64,000 bases of DNA. It comes from Desulfovibrio sp. G11. Lineage in GTDB: Bacteria; Desulfobacterota; Desulfovibrionia; Desulfovibrionales; Desulfovibrionaceae. Each line of letters begins with the position of its first letter. Within the stretch, counting starts at the first letter, position 1. The stretch spans positions 1,296,501-1,360,500 of the forward strand of contig NZ_LT984798.1 of assembly GCF_900243745.1 (NCBI RefSeq). The letters run 5' to 3'. Of the stretch, positions 8,622 to 19,200 are shown in pieces. The translations under genes were made by a program, and so were the position numbers. The notes beneath the pieces were generated by a model. The model searched no databases. It was not told the origin of the DNA and was given only the letters and a program-made list of their open reading frames with translations.

Positions 8622-9542
8622 TTAGTGGCAAGCGCTTTGCGGCGCTTCTTCTGCCATCCGTATACACAACAACTCAGTGGGAGGCGAGAGCGACCCCATT
8701 GCCCCTCCCATGGGAGGGGCAAAAAACGTCAGAGGTGCTGGCGGTTGGCCTCCCAGGGAACGATGCGGCCGGCGGTGATTGTAATGCCTACGCCAGTTCT
8801 CAATAACAATTTCAGCCTCTTGTAGCGTCATAAACAGCTCGCCGTCCAGCAGCTTGTCGCGCAATTTTCCGTTAAAGCTTTCGCAGTAGCCGTTTTCCCA
8901 AGGGCTTCCCGGCTCAATGTATTGAGTCTGTACCGATAGTTCCGCCAACCACTTTTTCAAGGCTAATGCCACGAATTTCGGGCCGTTGTCCGAACGAATA
9001 TTGTCCGGTCGGCCATGGGTCAAAAACAAATCCGCCAAGACATGCATGACCTGCTCGGCACGAATCGTACGAGCCACATGCAAGGCCAAGCATTCACGGC
9101 TGTATTCGTCAATGACCACCAATACCCGGAAGGCTTTGCCATTAACGGTACGGCAATGCACGAAGTCATAAGCCCAGACATGGTTTTTCCACTCCGGGCG
9201 GAGACGAACGCAGGAACCGTCATTCAACCACAGCCGTTTTCGTGGGCGCTGTTTTGCCGGAACTTTCAAGCCTTCCTGTTTCCAAATCCGCTCTACGCGG
9301 TTGTAGCTGATACCCCACCCGTCCATCCGCAAAAGATCGGTTATCGCCCTGTATCCGTACCGGCCATACTCCGAAGCGTAGTTGATCACCGCCTGGCGCA
9401 CCAGCACTGAAAATTCACGGACAGAAGACGTGTACCGCTGCGTTGTCCGGTTTTGCCCAAGAACAGCGCATATTTTACGCTCGCTGCTCCCGGTCTGCTC
9501 ACGAACATGCTCCGCACATTGGCGGCGACGAGCGGGGCTCAA
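8622..9542 (-). CDS. IS3-family transposase OrfB (DDE integrase domain)
   Basis: A 306-residue integrase-core protein. The rve domain is clear: WAYDFVHCRTVNGKAFRVLVVIDEYSRECLAL (first D), PDNIRSDNGPKFVA (second D), and GSPWENGYCESFNGKLRDKLL (E). It begins with a TTG in an overlap with orfA, so it is most likely made as an OrfAB fusion by -1 frameshifting, as is known for IS3. Apparently intact. Confidence 0.93.
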   Translation of the reverse strand: MSPARRRQCAEHVREQTGSSERKICAVLGQNRTTQRYTSSVREFSVLVRQAVINYASEYGRYGYRAITDLLRMDGWGISYNRVERIWKQEGLKVPAKQRPRKRLWLNDGSCVRLRPEWKNHVWAYDFVHCRTVNGKAFRVLVVIDEYSRECLALHVARTIRAEQVMHVLADLFLTHGRPDNIRSDNGPKFVALALKKWLAELSVQTQYIEPGSPWENGYCESFNGKLRDKLLDGELFMTLQEAEIVIENWRRHYNHRRPHRSLGGQPPAPLTFFAPPMGGAMGSLSPPTELLCIRMAEEAPQSACH

Positions 9543-9817
9543 AAGTTTCCCTTTGCCACCTCCGCCAAAATAATTTTCTCAAGACTCAGATCGGCCACTG
9601 CCCGCCGCAGTCTGGCATTTTCCTTTTCAAGCTCTTTCAACCGCTTGAGCTGATCCGTTCCCATGCCACCGTATTCCTTGCGCCAACGGTAGTAGGTTTG
9701 CTCCGTCACGGCTATCTTTCGGCAGGCCATGGCGATGCTCTCGCCTTGTCCCACTAGCACCTCGACCTCGCGTAGCTTGAAGATAATCTGCTCTGCTGTG
9801 AAGTTTTTGCGACCCAT
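9539..9817 (-). CDS. IS3-family transposase OrfA (HTH protein)
   Basis: A 92-residue protein beginning MGRKNFTAEQIIFKLREVEV; helix-turn-helix region VGQGESIAMACRKIAVTEQTYYRWRKEY, then a leucine-zipper-like segment (LKRLKELEKENARLRRAVADLSLE). It binds IS ends and dimerises. The ATG at 9817 was chosen because upstream codons read into the ISL3 insertion. The insertion 36 bp upstream has separated the gene from its right end and probably from its own promoter. Confidence 0.9.
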   Translation of the reverse strand: MGRKNFTAEQIIFKLREVEVLVGQGESIAMACRKIAVTEQTYYRWRKEYGGMGTDQLKRLKELEKENARLRRAVADLSLEKIILAEVAKGNF

Positions 9818-9853
9818 TGCAAGCCCTCCGTGCCCACACCATACACTAACTTT

Positions 9854-11180
9854 GGCTCTTCCGGGTTTTCCGTGGGTAGCTGATCTGCTAATGTCCTTCC
9901 CGGAGGGCACCAATGAAGGATACGGACCTATATTTTCGGATTCTCGGGCTGACCGAGCCCTGGTTTGTTGAGGCTGTTGAACTGGACACGGCGGAAGGTC
10001 GGGTAGACATCCGCGTGGAGCATGGTCCTGGTGTTCGCTGGTTTTGCCCTACTTGTGGTCGAGAGCTGGCTTGCCGCGACCATGCCGAGCCTCGTGTCTG
10101 GCGCCATCTGGACACGTGCCAGTTCAAGACGTTCCTGCATGCTCGGATTCCCCGAGTGGACTGCCCCGAGCATGGCGTCCTTCAGGTCAACGTGCCTTGG
10201 GCCGAGTCCAAGGCACGTTTCACCATATTGATGGAGCGATTGATCATCGACGTGCTGACCGAGTGCGCCACCGTAACAGGAGCGCGGCGCATCCTGCGCA
10301 TCACCTGGGACGAAGCATGGGGTGTCATGGAAAGGGCGGTGCGCCGGGGCCGGGAGCGCAAGCAATCGAATCCCTCGCGGTATCTTGGCGTTGACGAGAA
10401 GGCATTCCGCAAGGGGCACGACTATGTGACCGTGGTTTGTGATCTGATCGGCAGCACGGTGGAGTATGTGGCCGACGAGCGTAAGGCCGAAAGCCTTGAG
10501 GGGTACTACCTTCAGTTCACCAAGGCGCAGTTGGAGCGGATCAAGGCCGTGGCCATGGACATGTGGGAGCCCTATTTTAAAGCTACGCTCAAACATGTGC
10601 CGGACGCGGCGGGGAAAATCGTTCACGATCGGTTCCACGTCATGAAACACGTAGGCGAGGCTGTGGACCGGGTACGCAAGCAAGAGCACCGCGAACTCAC
10701 AAGTCAGGATGACCATCGACTCAAGGGCACGAAATTCCTCTGGCTATACCGGGAGGAGAATCTGCCGGACAAACACCGGCCAGCCCTGGAGGCCTTGAAG
10801 ACAGCGAACCTCAAGGTGGCCAAGGCCTGGGCCATGAAGGAAAGCCTGAACGACGTCTGGAAGTACCTGAGCACGGGATGGGCCAGACGTTTTGTGAAGC
10901 GATGGCTGGTCTGGGTGAACAGGTCAGATCTTGCCCCAATGCGCAAAGTGGGCGGACTGATTCAGAGACATCTTGAGAACATCCTGACCTTCTGCCGCCA
11001 CAGGATCACCAACGGCGTGGCCGAGGGCCTCAACAGCAAGATCATGGCCATCAAGAGGAAGGCTTGCGGTTATAGGAACCGGGAGCATTTCAAGACAGCC
11101 ATCTACTTCTTCTGTGGCGGTCTAAACCTCTACCCGGCCAGTTCCTGACAGGGGTTACCCACGGAAAACCCGGAAGAACC
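9854..11180 (+). mobile_element. ISL3-family element, 1,327 bp, with 8-bp target duplication
   Basis: Terminal inverted repeats: ggctcttccgggttttccg (left, from 9854) and the complement of ggttcttccgggttttccg (right, ending 11180), about 24 of 26 bases matching. Flanking direct repeat ctaacttt at 9846-9853 and 11181-11188, the 8-bp duplication expected of ISL3. It is inserted in the right end region of the IS3 element, so it arrived later. Confidence 0.95.
9913..11148 (+). CDS. ISL3-family transposase
   Basis: A 411-residue transposase with the family's N-terminal zinc-finger region (WFCPTCGRELACRDH...CPEHG), an HTH segment, and the DDE domain with RYLGVDEKAFRKGHDYVTVVCDL (first D), AVAMDMWEPYF (second D) and the C-terminal ITNGVAEGLNSKIMAIKRKACGYRN block containing the glutamate. 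Complete, with intact element ends. Confidence 0.95.
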   Translation: MKDTDLYFRILGLTEPWFVEAVELDTAEGRVDIRVEHGPGVRWFCPTCGRELACRDHAEPRVWRHLDTCQFKTFLHARIPRVDCPEHGVLQVNVPWAESKARFTILMERLIIDVLTECATVTGARRILRITWDEAWGVMERAVRRGRERKQSNPSRYLGVDEKAFRKGHDYVTVVCDLIGSTVEYVADERKAESLEGYYLQFTKAQLERIKAVAMDMWEPYFKATLKHVPDAAGKIVHDRFHVMKHVGEAVDRVRKQEHRELTSQDDHRLKGTKFLWLYREENLPDKHRPALEALKTANLKVAKAWAMKESLNDVWKYLSTGWARRFVKRWLVWVNRSDLAPMRKVGGLIQRHLENILTFCRHRITNGVAEGLNSKIMAIKRKACGYRNREHFKTAIYFFCGGLNLYPASS

Positions 11181-11259
11181 CTAACTTTTTAGGTGGGCCA
11201 GTTTTTTGGGGGCAGGTCACAGGACGTAGATCAGAACTCATTTGGCATCGTTCCATAAG

Positions 11260-11329
11260 TAAAAATCTGTGACGTATACAGATTTGACATGTAAAAGCGG
11301 TATAGTAGCACACTATACAGATTTTACAT
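11260..11329. repeat. Direct and inverted repeats upstream of Gp2-like gene
   Basis: A 16-nt sequence (tatacagattt-g/t-acat) occurs at 11275-11290 and 11314-11329 with one difference, 39 bp apart. A partial inverted copy (taaaaatctgt) lies at 11261-11271. The region is AT-rich and precedes a replication-type gene, so iterons or operator sites are plausible. I see no convincing gene in 11220-11533; a 71-codon open frame there lacks any support. Confidence 0.5.
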
Positions 11330-11533
11330 TTTTTAATTCCTTAAAACTTTATCGCAAATATATTGTGCAAAAATTAACGCTATGGAGGAGGTGTAAAGCA
11401 CTTAAACTTTATAAAACAGTCTTAACCATTCCCCGGTTATTGGTAGTATCTTTATACTTAATCATGAAGATACATTTAAATTAATGACTAAAATTATAAA
11501 CTATAAAAACAGCACGCATTAATGGAGAAGTAT

Positions 11534-12154
11534 ATGAACAGAAAAATTATTACAAGCAATGAGTTCAGAGGTTATAAAATCAACAATGGTGAAAATAACA
11601 ATCTGTTCTGTCATAAGAAGACCTTAGACCATATCGCTGACACAACAGAATACATGACAAGCAATCATTCACGAACGTTAATGGTACGTCTTGACATACA
11701 AACTGATCAAGACAGTGAACATACGCTTAACAGTAAGGATATGACCAGAGTCATTGAGAATGTTAAGCGCCAAACAGATTCACGCTTTAAAAACGGGAAA
11801 AATGATCCTGACACACACGTTGTCTGGGTATCAGAAAGAACTACTCCAGACGATAAACCACACTATCACTTGGCAATATTCGTCAATGGTAATGCAATAC
11901 AAAATGGCCATTCTTTAAAAAAAGCCTTCAACAATGAAGTAAAAAAGAAATTGAAGACAGATAAGGACGGCCTGGTCAATTTCTCCAGCAGCAATGGAAA
12001 AGTAGGCAAGCTCATTGAAAGAAACTCTCCTGACTTTGAGCATCAGGTCAACGATGCGGTGCATGCGGCCAGTTACTTGGCGAAGACCCGTTCAAAAGAA
12101 TACAACCCCAAGGGGTCTCGAGTCTCCTCTTGCACGCGTATCCGCCGTAAATAG
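11534..12154 (+). CDS. Inovirus Gp2/YagK-YfjJ-like replication protein
   Basis: A 206-residue protein resembling the C-terminal domain of YagK/YfjJ and inovirus-type Gp2 proteins, thought to be relatives of rolling-circle (HUH) initiators: RTLMVRLDIQ near residue 50, THVVWVSERTTPDDKPHYHLAIFVNGN (HYHLAIF resembles the HUH strand), then VNDAVHAASYLAKTRSKEYNPKGSR. The ATG 11534 is chosen because a GGAG lies at 11524-11527; the ATG at 11522 has no ribosome site. AT-rich at the start. Function as replication or mobilisation protein is inferred. Confidence 0.72.
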   Translation: MNRKIITSNEFRGYKINNGENNNLFCHKKTLDHIADTTEYMTSNHSRTLMVRLDIQTDQDSEHTLNSKDMTRVIENVKRQTDSRFKNGKNDPDTHVVWVSERTTPDDKPHYHLAIFVNGNAIQNGHSLKKAFNNEVKKKLKTDKDGLVNFSSSNGKVGKLIERNSPDFEHQVNDAVHAASYLAKTRSKEYNPKGSRVSSCTRIRRK

Positions 12155-12200
12155 AGTATATTATGCCTTATATCAAAGTGAAAAAAACAGGAGCCTCAAG

Positions 12201-12686
12201 ATGCCCTCATCAACCTCTCCCGACTCGTGGTCTGATATCAACACTGACATGATCGTCCGCACCTGCGATGGTGCAGATTGCCAGTACATCTGCAAAACGA
12301 CCCTCAAGACGCACTCAGGGCGTACAGTTTCAGCCTTAGGTGAAGCAGATACCCTGCAGGCAGCAAGCGATTCCTCTCGCACCAATGCCACCAGGCTCCT
12401 CCAGACCCAATTTGCAGCCTCAAACGATGCAGTAACACAGTCACCCTGGGATGACGCCCCTACGCATGTTCAAGGGCCTCAGGACAGGCCACAAGACAAG
12501 GCCATGCTCAATGGTGGCGGTTCCAAGCCCGCATCGCCCAAACAGGTCGGGTTGGTCAAAAAAATCGCCCAAGAAAAAGGGCAATCAGCAGAAGCCCTGA
12601 GCTACAAGGACTTTGGCAAAGACCTTGCTCAACTGACCGGAGCCGAGATCAATACCCTCATCAGGACGTTGAAGGGCAGCCATTAG
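12201..12686 (+). CDS. Hypothetical mobile-element protein (162 aa... 161 residues)
   Basis: A 161-residue protein starting at an ATG with ggagcc upstream. The N-terminal half contains MIVRTCDGADCQYICKTTLKTHSGRTVSALGEADTLQAA, and the C-terminal half SPKQVGLVKKIAQEKGQSAEALSYKDFGKDLAQLTGAEINTLIRTL resembles small C-terminal helical domains of phage recombination and ssDNA-annealing proteins. A decayed copy of its N-terminal region occurs at 50710-50839, so the gene belongs to a family repeated in this element. No function assigned. Confidence 0.6.
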   Translation: MPSSTSPDSWSDINTDMIVRTCDGADCQYICKTTLKTHSGRTVSALGEADTLQAASDSSRTNATRLLQTQFAASNDAVTQSPWDDAPTHVQGPQDRPQDKAMLNGGGSKPASPKQVGLVKKIAQEKGQSAEALSYKDFGKDLAQLTGAEINTLIRTLKGSH

Positions 12687-12820
12687 GTGTACTTGATAAA
12701 AACATCCCCACACCTCCTAAAAACCCTTCTCCATCGATCCCGAAAAAGCATAGCCCCATTTTCACCCGAGAAGTCCCTCACAGCTAATCGGGGGGATCAG
12801 CCACCGTCCATTTTCCGGTC

Positions 12821-12955
12821 TTGATATCAAAGGCAGGGCCAAGAGGCAGCAGCAAACGCCACTACGGCAGAAATGCGCTCTACACACGCGATAAGTTCAC
12901 TGCATGGCTCTGGGGATTACAAAATAGCGGTGATTGGTGGGTGCTGCCTGCATGA
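12821..12955 (+). pseudogene. Remnant of a small HTH-type protein
   Basis: From a TTG at 12821 a 44-codon frame reads ...SSKRHYGRNALYTRDKFTAWLWGLQNSGDWWVLPA. The GRNALYTRDKFTAWL part looks like the wing and last helix of AlpA/excisionase-like proteins. There is no good start and the frame is closed by a stop 11 codons upstream, so it is probably a decayed gene. It occupies the gap between 12687 and 13039, which otherwise holds only the hairpin listed next. Confidence 0.35.
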
Positions 12956-12964
12956 CAGCACCCA
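12938..12964 (+). terminator. Hairpin, possible terminator
   Basis: Stem tgggtgctg (12938-12946) pairs with cagcaccca (12956-12964), followed by tctttcatc. Moderate terminator candidate overlapping the end of the remnant gene. Confidence 0.5.
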
Positions 12965-13039
12965 TCTTTCATCATTGTAAGTAATAGTATGTATTCCCAC
13001 ACATGCCCTCATCCACCCAACGCATCAGCAGGAGGCCAC

Positions 13040-13336
13040 ATGCAACACAGAAATTGCCATCACGACTTTGAATATAGCAACAGGCTGATAAATACCGGCA
13101 TCGGTACAGAGGAGTTCTTTAAGGCCATTGAGAAGGTATTGCCCCCTGTGGTTTCCAGGGCCGAACTGGCAAGGCTCACCGGTGGGCTTATTTCCGCCAA
13201 GACTCTCAGCAATGAAGACGCCCTGCGGAAAGGCCCAAGGGAGCGCGTCAGAGCTGGCTCCAAGGTCGGCTATACCAGAGCATCCGCTATGGCTTACCTT
13301 CGCAAGAAACTAAGCCTACTGTATATTGACAGATAA
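13040..13336 (+). CDS. Small hypothetical protein with possible HTH
   Basis: A 98-residue protein; start at ATG 13040 because of the ribosome site aggagg (13030-13035), in frame with an upstream ATG at 12989 that lacks one. Residues VSRAELARLTGGLISAKTLSNEDALRKGPRERVRAGSKVGYTRASAMAYLRKKL follow the layout of a DNA-binding protein of the excisionase type (helix-turn-helix, then wing). It is the last gene of the small mobile-element set before the defence locus. No named family. Confidence 0.55.
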   Translation: MQHRNCHHDFEYSNRLINTGIGTEEFFKAIEKVLPPVVSRAELARLTGGLISAKTLSNEDALRKGPRERVRAGSKVGYTRASAMAYLRKKLSLLYIDR

Positions 13337-13597
13337 GAGAAAACAAAGTGTATTTTTGTAATATCGATACCCATCCCCCTCACTCAAAAGAACCAATTAC
13401 GCTCCACCCATGGCCTTGGCTGCCCAGCAAGTACTATACGAATTAACCCTCTGTATGCCTGGTTCTGAAAAGGATTTGCAACCATACCGCATATGAAGTC
13501 AGTCGGCTCATTGAGCAGATCAATATTATAGGCTGAAATTTCTACATTTTTATTGGAGGCATTCGGTTTCGGTTTGACAGCTACCGATCCAGTAAAA

Positions 13598-13626
13598 TTG
13601 TCTATCTCGCTGAAATTTGGTATAAT
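13598..13626 (+). promoter_or_regulatory. Candidate sigma-70 promoter of the defence locus
   Basis: TTGTCT (13598-13603), 17-bp spacer, TATAAT (13621-13626), preceded by a G giving gtataat. It lies 60 bp before brxF and is the only good promoter I see in the 349-bp gap 13337-13685. The gap otherwise shows no gene. Confidence 0.55.
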
Positions 13627-13685
13627 TTTAAGAATAAACGTTAAGTTTTAAAATCCAGCAGGATACGTCCAATTTCGAGATAGGT

Positions 13686-14973
<1,288 letters not shown>

Positions 14974-14979
14974 CCAAGA

Positions 14980-15594
14980 ATGAGTAACGATAGATACAGC
15001 ATGTCATTTACAACGGGCAGTCTCTTCCACCGTGAATCGGTGGAGCTGGCCGCGCTGTATCTTGATCTTGGCGACTGGAACTCTGTTCGAGACAAGGTCG
15101 TTGCAGAAAATTTATTGCAGACCAGAACGCTGAATACGCTCAAACGAGTCTGCCGCGAGGTCATCTCTCGGCTGCGGACGTTGAGCCCAGGCGAACTTGA
15201 ATTCCTTGTTGAGGGCAGCCACCAAGAGCAAGCCTATCTTCTGTGGCTCGCTGTTTGCCGCCGATACAGATTCATCGCCGATTTTGCCGTCGAAGTGCTT
15301 CGAGAGCGCTACGTCACACTGAAAAGTGATCTGACCCACGAGGATTTCGATTCCTTCTTCAACCGGAAATCCGAGTGGCATTTGGAACTGGATGAGATCA
15401 CCCCGGCGACACGAGGCAAATTACGGCAGGTCCTGTTCAAGATACTCCGTGAGGCTGATCTTCTAACGGCCAACAACATGATACACGCTGCCATGCTCAG
15501 TCCGAGACTACTGGGTCTGATCCATAAAGGCAGCCGCAGGGATATTTTGCACTTCCCTGTATTTGAATCCGATGTGAAGGGGATGAAGCGGTGA
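14980..15594 (+). CDS. brxA: BREX-1 protein BrxA (DUF1819)
   Basis: A 204-residue DUF1819 protein, first core gene of BREX type 1 phage-defence systems; BrxA family members are small helical DNA-binding proteins related to NusB-like folds. Seen: MSFTTGSLFHRESVELAALYLDLGDWNSVRDKVVAENLLQTRTLNTLKRVCREVISRLRTL and the conserved LLWLAVCRRYRFIADFAVEVLRERY. Full length. Its stop overlaps the GTG start of brxB (GTGA), indicating tight coupling. Confidence 0.92.
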   Translation: MSNDRYSMSFTTGSLFHRESVELAALYLDLGDWNSVRDKVVAENLLQTRTLNTLKRVCREVISRLRTLSPGELEFLVEGSHQEQAYLLWLAVCRRYRFIADFAVEVLRERYVTLKSDLTHEDFDSFFNRKSEWHLELDEITPATRGKLRQVLFKILREADLLTANNMIHAAMLSPRLLGLIHKGSRRDILHFPVFESDVKGMKR

Positions 15595-16202
15595 CAGCAG
15601 ATATAGCCAGAATGCCGATGCAGGACAGATTTCAGCATCTCTTTGCAGTGATCTCGGGCCAGCGCTTTCTCAATAAGCAAGGACTCGGCAACGAGGTCCC
15701 GTTCTTTATCTGCCCTTACAAGCCGGAAGAGTCTGTTGAAATGGAGCGGCTCCAGCGTCAGCTGGTTAATCGCCTTGAGCAGGCCGGTGTCCGGATTCTG
15801 GAAATCAACCTGTATGATCTTTCGATAGAAATTCTCAAAGAGCGTGACATCTGGGAGCAGATTGTCGAAATGGAGGATTCCGTCTCCAAAGAGCAGCTCA
15901 AAGAACTGTTGCAGGGCGTGCTGGACCCCGAAGCGCACCTTGTTCCGGCGATTGCGGCCAAACTGGCAAGCACCGATTTCGAGGTTCTTTTTCTGTCCGG
16001 CGTTGGCGAGGTGTTCCCCTATATCCGTTCGCACAACGTCTTGAACAATTTGCAGAGCACGGCGAAAGAAAAGCCGACCGTCATGTTTTTCCCGGGAGCC
16101 TACACCCACTCCCTGGAGTCTGGAGCATCGCTCGATCTCTTCGGAAGGCTGCATGACGACAAGTACTACCGGGCGTTCAACATCTTTCACTGCGAAGTAT
16201 AA
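15591..16202 (+). CDS. brxB: BREX-1 protein BrxB (DUF1788)
   Basis: A 203-residue DUF1788 protein, the second core gene of type 1 BREX. Features seen: PFFICPYKPEESVEMERLQRQLVNRLEQAGVRILEINLYDLSIEILKER and the C-terminal PTVMFFPGAYTH...LFGRLHDDKYYRAFNI typical of the family. Starts with GTG overlapping the brxA stop. It belongs to the BREX complex and is needed for defence in studied systems; exact role is not known. Confidence 0.92.
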   Translation: MTADIARMPMQDRFQHLFAVISGQRFLNKQGLGNEVPFFICPYKPEESVEMERLQRQLVNRLEQAGVRILEINLYDLSIEILKERDIWEQIVEMEDSVSKEQLKELLQGVLDPEAHLVPAIAAKLASTDFEVLFLSGVGEVFPYIRSHNVLNNLQSTAKEKPTVMFFPGAYTHSLESGASLDLFGRLHDDKYYRAFNIFHCEV

Positions 16203-16216
16203 ACGAGGGAAGCGTG

Positions 16217-19200
16217 ATGACTCTCAAGACCATTTTTAACAAGCCAGTTGACCGCCCGATTGAAGGGGTCATCAAAGCTGACGATGAAGCCAGCCTTCGC
16301 CTCGAAATTGAAGAATACGTACTGACCAACGAAGTCGAGAAACGGCTTGAGTCCTTTCTTGATGCCTACAACAACTATGAAGGTGCCAACGGCGTTTGGG
16401 TTTCCGGCTTCTTCGGGTCAGGTAAATCCCACCTGTTGAAGATGCTGGCGCTCTTGCTCGAAAACCGGCAGATCGACGGGGCCTCAGCTCTTGACCTGTT
16501 CCTGCCCAAGTGTGGCGACAACGAAATCCTTCGCGGTGATCTCAAGCGAGCAGTCGCCATCCCGTCGAAAAGCATTCTGTTCAACATCGACCAGAAAGCT
16601 GACGTCATCAGCAAGACTCAGATCGATGCGCTCCTCGCGGTCTTCGTCAAGGTCTTTGACGAGATGTGCGGTTACTACGGCAAGCAGGGGCACATCGCCC
16701 AATTCGAGCGCGATCTCGACAGCCGTGGCCTCTATGATAAGTTCAAGTCGGCCTATGAATCCACTGCGGGGAGAACATGGCAGAAGGGCCGCGAGCAAGC
16801 TCTGCTGGAGGCGAAAAATATTGCCAAAGCCTATGCCCAGGCAACCGGTGGTGACGAGGCATCGGCCATGGGGATACTCGATAAATACCGCAGCCAGTAT
16901 CGTGTCTCCATCGAAGATTTCGCTGAACAGGCGCATGCGTATATCGAGCGGCAACCGCCTGATTTCCGTCTGAACTTCTTTGTTGATGAGGTCGGTCAGT
17001 ACATCGCTGAAAACATCAAGCTAATGACCAACCTCCAGACCATCGCCGAGAGTATGGCCACCAAATGCAGGGGCCGCGCATGGGTCATCGTGACCGCCCA
17101 AGAAGATATGGGGACTGTTGTCGGCGAGATGGGCAAACAGCAAGGCAACGACTTTTCAAAGATCCAGGCTCGGTTCGCCAACCGCATGAAGCTGACCAGC
17201 GCCGATGTGGCAGAGGTTATCCAGAAGCGTCTGCTGACGAAAACCGAAGAAGGCGTTCGTCTACTTTCGGATATTTATTACGCGCAGTCCAACAATTTTA
17301 AGACCCTGTTCGACTTTGCCGACGGCTCGCAAACCTACAGGAACTATCAGGATCAGGATCATTTTATCCACTGCTATCCGTTCATTCCGTACCAGTTCGC
17401 GCTGTTCCAGTCGGCTATTCAGAATCTGTCGCAGCATAATGCCTTTGAGGGCAAGCACAGCTCAGTAGGTGAACGCTCCATGCTCGGTGTGTTCCAGCAA
17501 GTTGCGATTCAGATCGGGGGGCATGAAATTGGTCAGCTGGCGACCTTCGACCTAATGTTTGAGGGCATCCGCACCGCGTTGAAGTCCAATATTCAGCGGG
17601 CCATCATCCAGGCTGAAAACCATCTGGATGGCCCCTTTGCGATCCGGCTGTTGAAAACGCTCTTCTTGGTCAAATACGTCAAGGAATTCAAGCCGACCCT
17701 TCGCAACCTGTGCGTCCTGATGCTGGACGGATTCAATCAGGATCTACCTGCTCTTCGGAAAAAAGTCGAAGAAGCCCTCAGCCTTCTCGAACAGCAAACC
17801 TACGTGCAGCGCAATGGCGAACTGTATGAATACCTGACCGACGAGGAAAAGGACGTCGAACAGGAAATCAAGAATACCGAAGTTGAGTCGTCAGACATTG
17901 CCGCCGAACTTGAGAAGATCGTTTTCGACCACGTCATCAAGCATAGGAAGATCCGCTACGACGAGAATGGCCAGGATTACCCATTTTCCAGAAAGCTCGA
18001 TGACCGACTGCACGGGCGGGAGTACGAGTTGGCCATTCATGTCATCAGTCCGTTCCATGAAAACGCCGAAAACGAGTCCACTCTGCGGATGCAGAGCATG
18101 GGGCGTGACGAACTGCTAGTCCTGATGCCAGCAGATGAACGGCTTGTTCGCGACATGCTCATGTACAAACGGACGGAGAAATACATCCGGCAGAATATCT
18201 CGATCACGCAACAGGAGGCCGTCAAACGCATCCTGACGGACAAGGGCTTCCAGAACCGGGAACGGTATGCCGAACTACAGCAGCGTGCTCAAAGCTTGAT
18301 GAGCAAGGCCAAGTTGGTGGTGGCAGGAGGTGACATTGAGATCGGTTCCGAAGATGCACAGACCCGTGTGCTACGAGGATTCCATGAGCTCATTTCCCGC
18401 ACCTATCCGAACCTTAGCATGTTGCGCGGTGTCACCTATGCCGAGAATGACATCGCTAAATTTCTCAAGCATTCTCAGCAGGGGTTGTTCGGCAACGATG
18501 CCACTTCACTGGCCGAGTCCGAGCAGGAGCTTCTGGCGTTCATCCATAGCAACGATCGGGGTGGCGTGCGCACCACGCTAAAGAACCTGCTGGAGAAATT
18601 CGAGCGCAAACCATACGGCTGGTACTACGCCGCCGTACTTTGCACTTTGGCCAAACTGTGCGCACGCGGCAAGATTGAAGTTCGCACCGACGGCAACCTG
18701 CTGGAAGAGGGCGAAATTGAACGGGCACTACGAAACACCCATGGCCACGGCAATGTGGTGCTGGAACCCCAGGTCGAATTTACTGCATCGCAGGTCCGCG
18801 CCCTCAAAGAATTCTTTGAGGACTTCTTTGATGCCCCGCCACGCTCCAGTGAAGCGAAGGTACTTGGCAAGGAGACCGGAACCGCACTTCAAGAACTCAT
18901 CCATCAGCTTAATCCGCTGGAGGCCCAGGCATCCCAGTATCCATTTCTGAAGGCGCTGACGCCGGTGATTGAGAAGCTCAAGGAGCTAACCGGTAAGCCA
19001 TACACATGGTATCTGACCGAACTCACCCGCCAGGAAGATGCACTGCTCAATATGAAGGAAAGCGTCATCGATCCTGTCCGCAAGTTCATGAACGGCCCGC
19101 AGAAAGACATTTTCGATAACGCCCGTAAATTCGTTCAAAGCCAGGAGCCCAACTTTGCTTACATCGAAGGCGACGAAGCCGCACAGGTGGTCGCTTGTTT

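Larger units (their letters stand above)
8588..11219 (-). mobile_element. IS3-family (IS407-type) element interrupted by an ISL3 element
   Basis: Left end starts tgaccggcccc (8588) and the right end, read on the minus strand from 11219, starts tgacctgcccc; both lead inward to (a)aagttag. These are typical IS407-subgroup ends. Two overlapping ORFs (orfA, orfB) are on the minus strand. An ISL3 element (9854-11180) sits between orfA and the right end. Without it and one copy of its target duplication the element is 1,297 bp. I find no matching 4-bp target duplication at the outer ends (gtgc versus cagg), so the outer flanks may have rearranged. Confidence 0.88.

Noticed and set aside
11269..11484. 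71-codon plus-strand frame before the Gp2-like gene
   Set aside because: It runs through the repeat region, lacks a ribosome site and resembles nothing.
13574..13598. TTGACA (13574) with TAAAAT as the defence-locus promoter
   Set aside because: The spacing is only 13 bp; the TTGTCT-17-TATAAT pair downstream is better.
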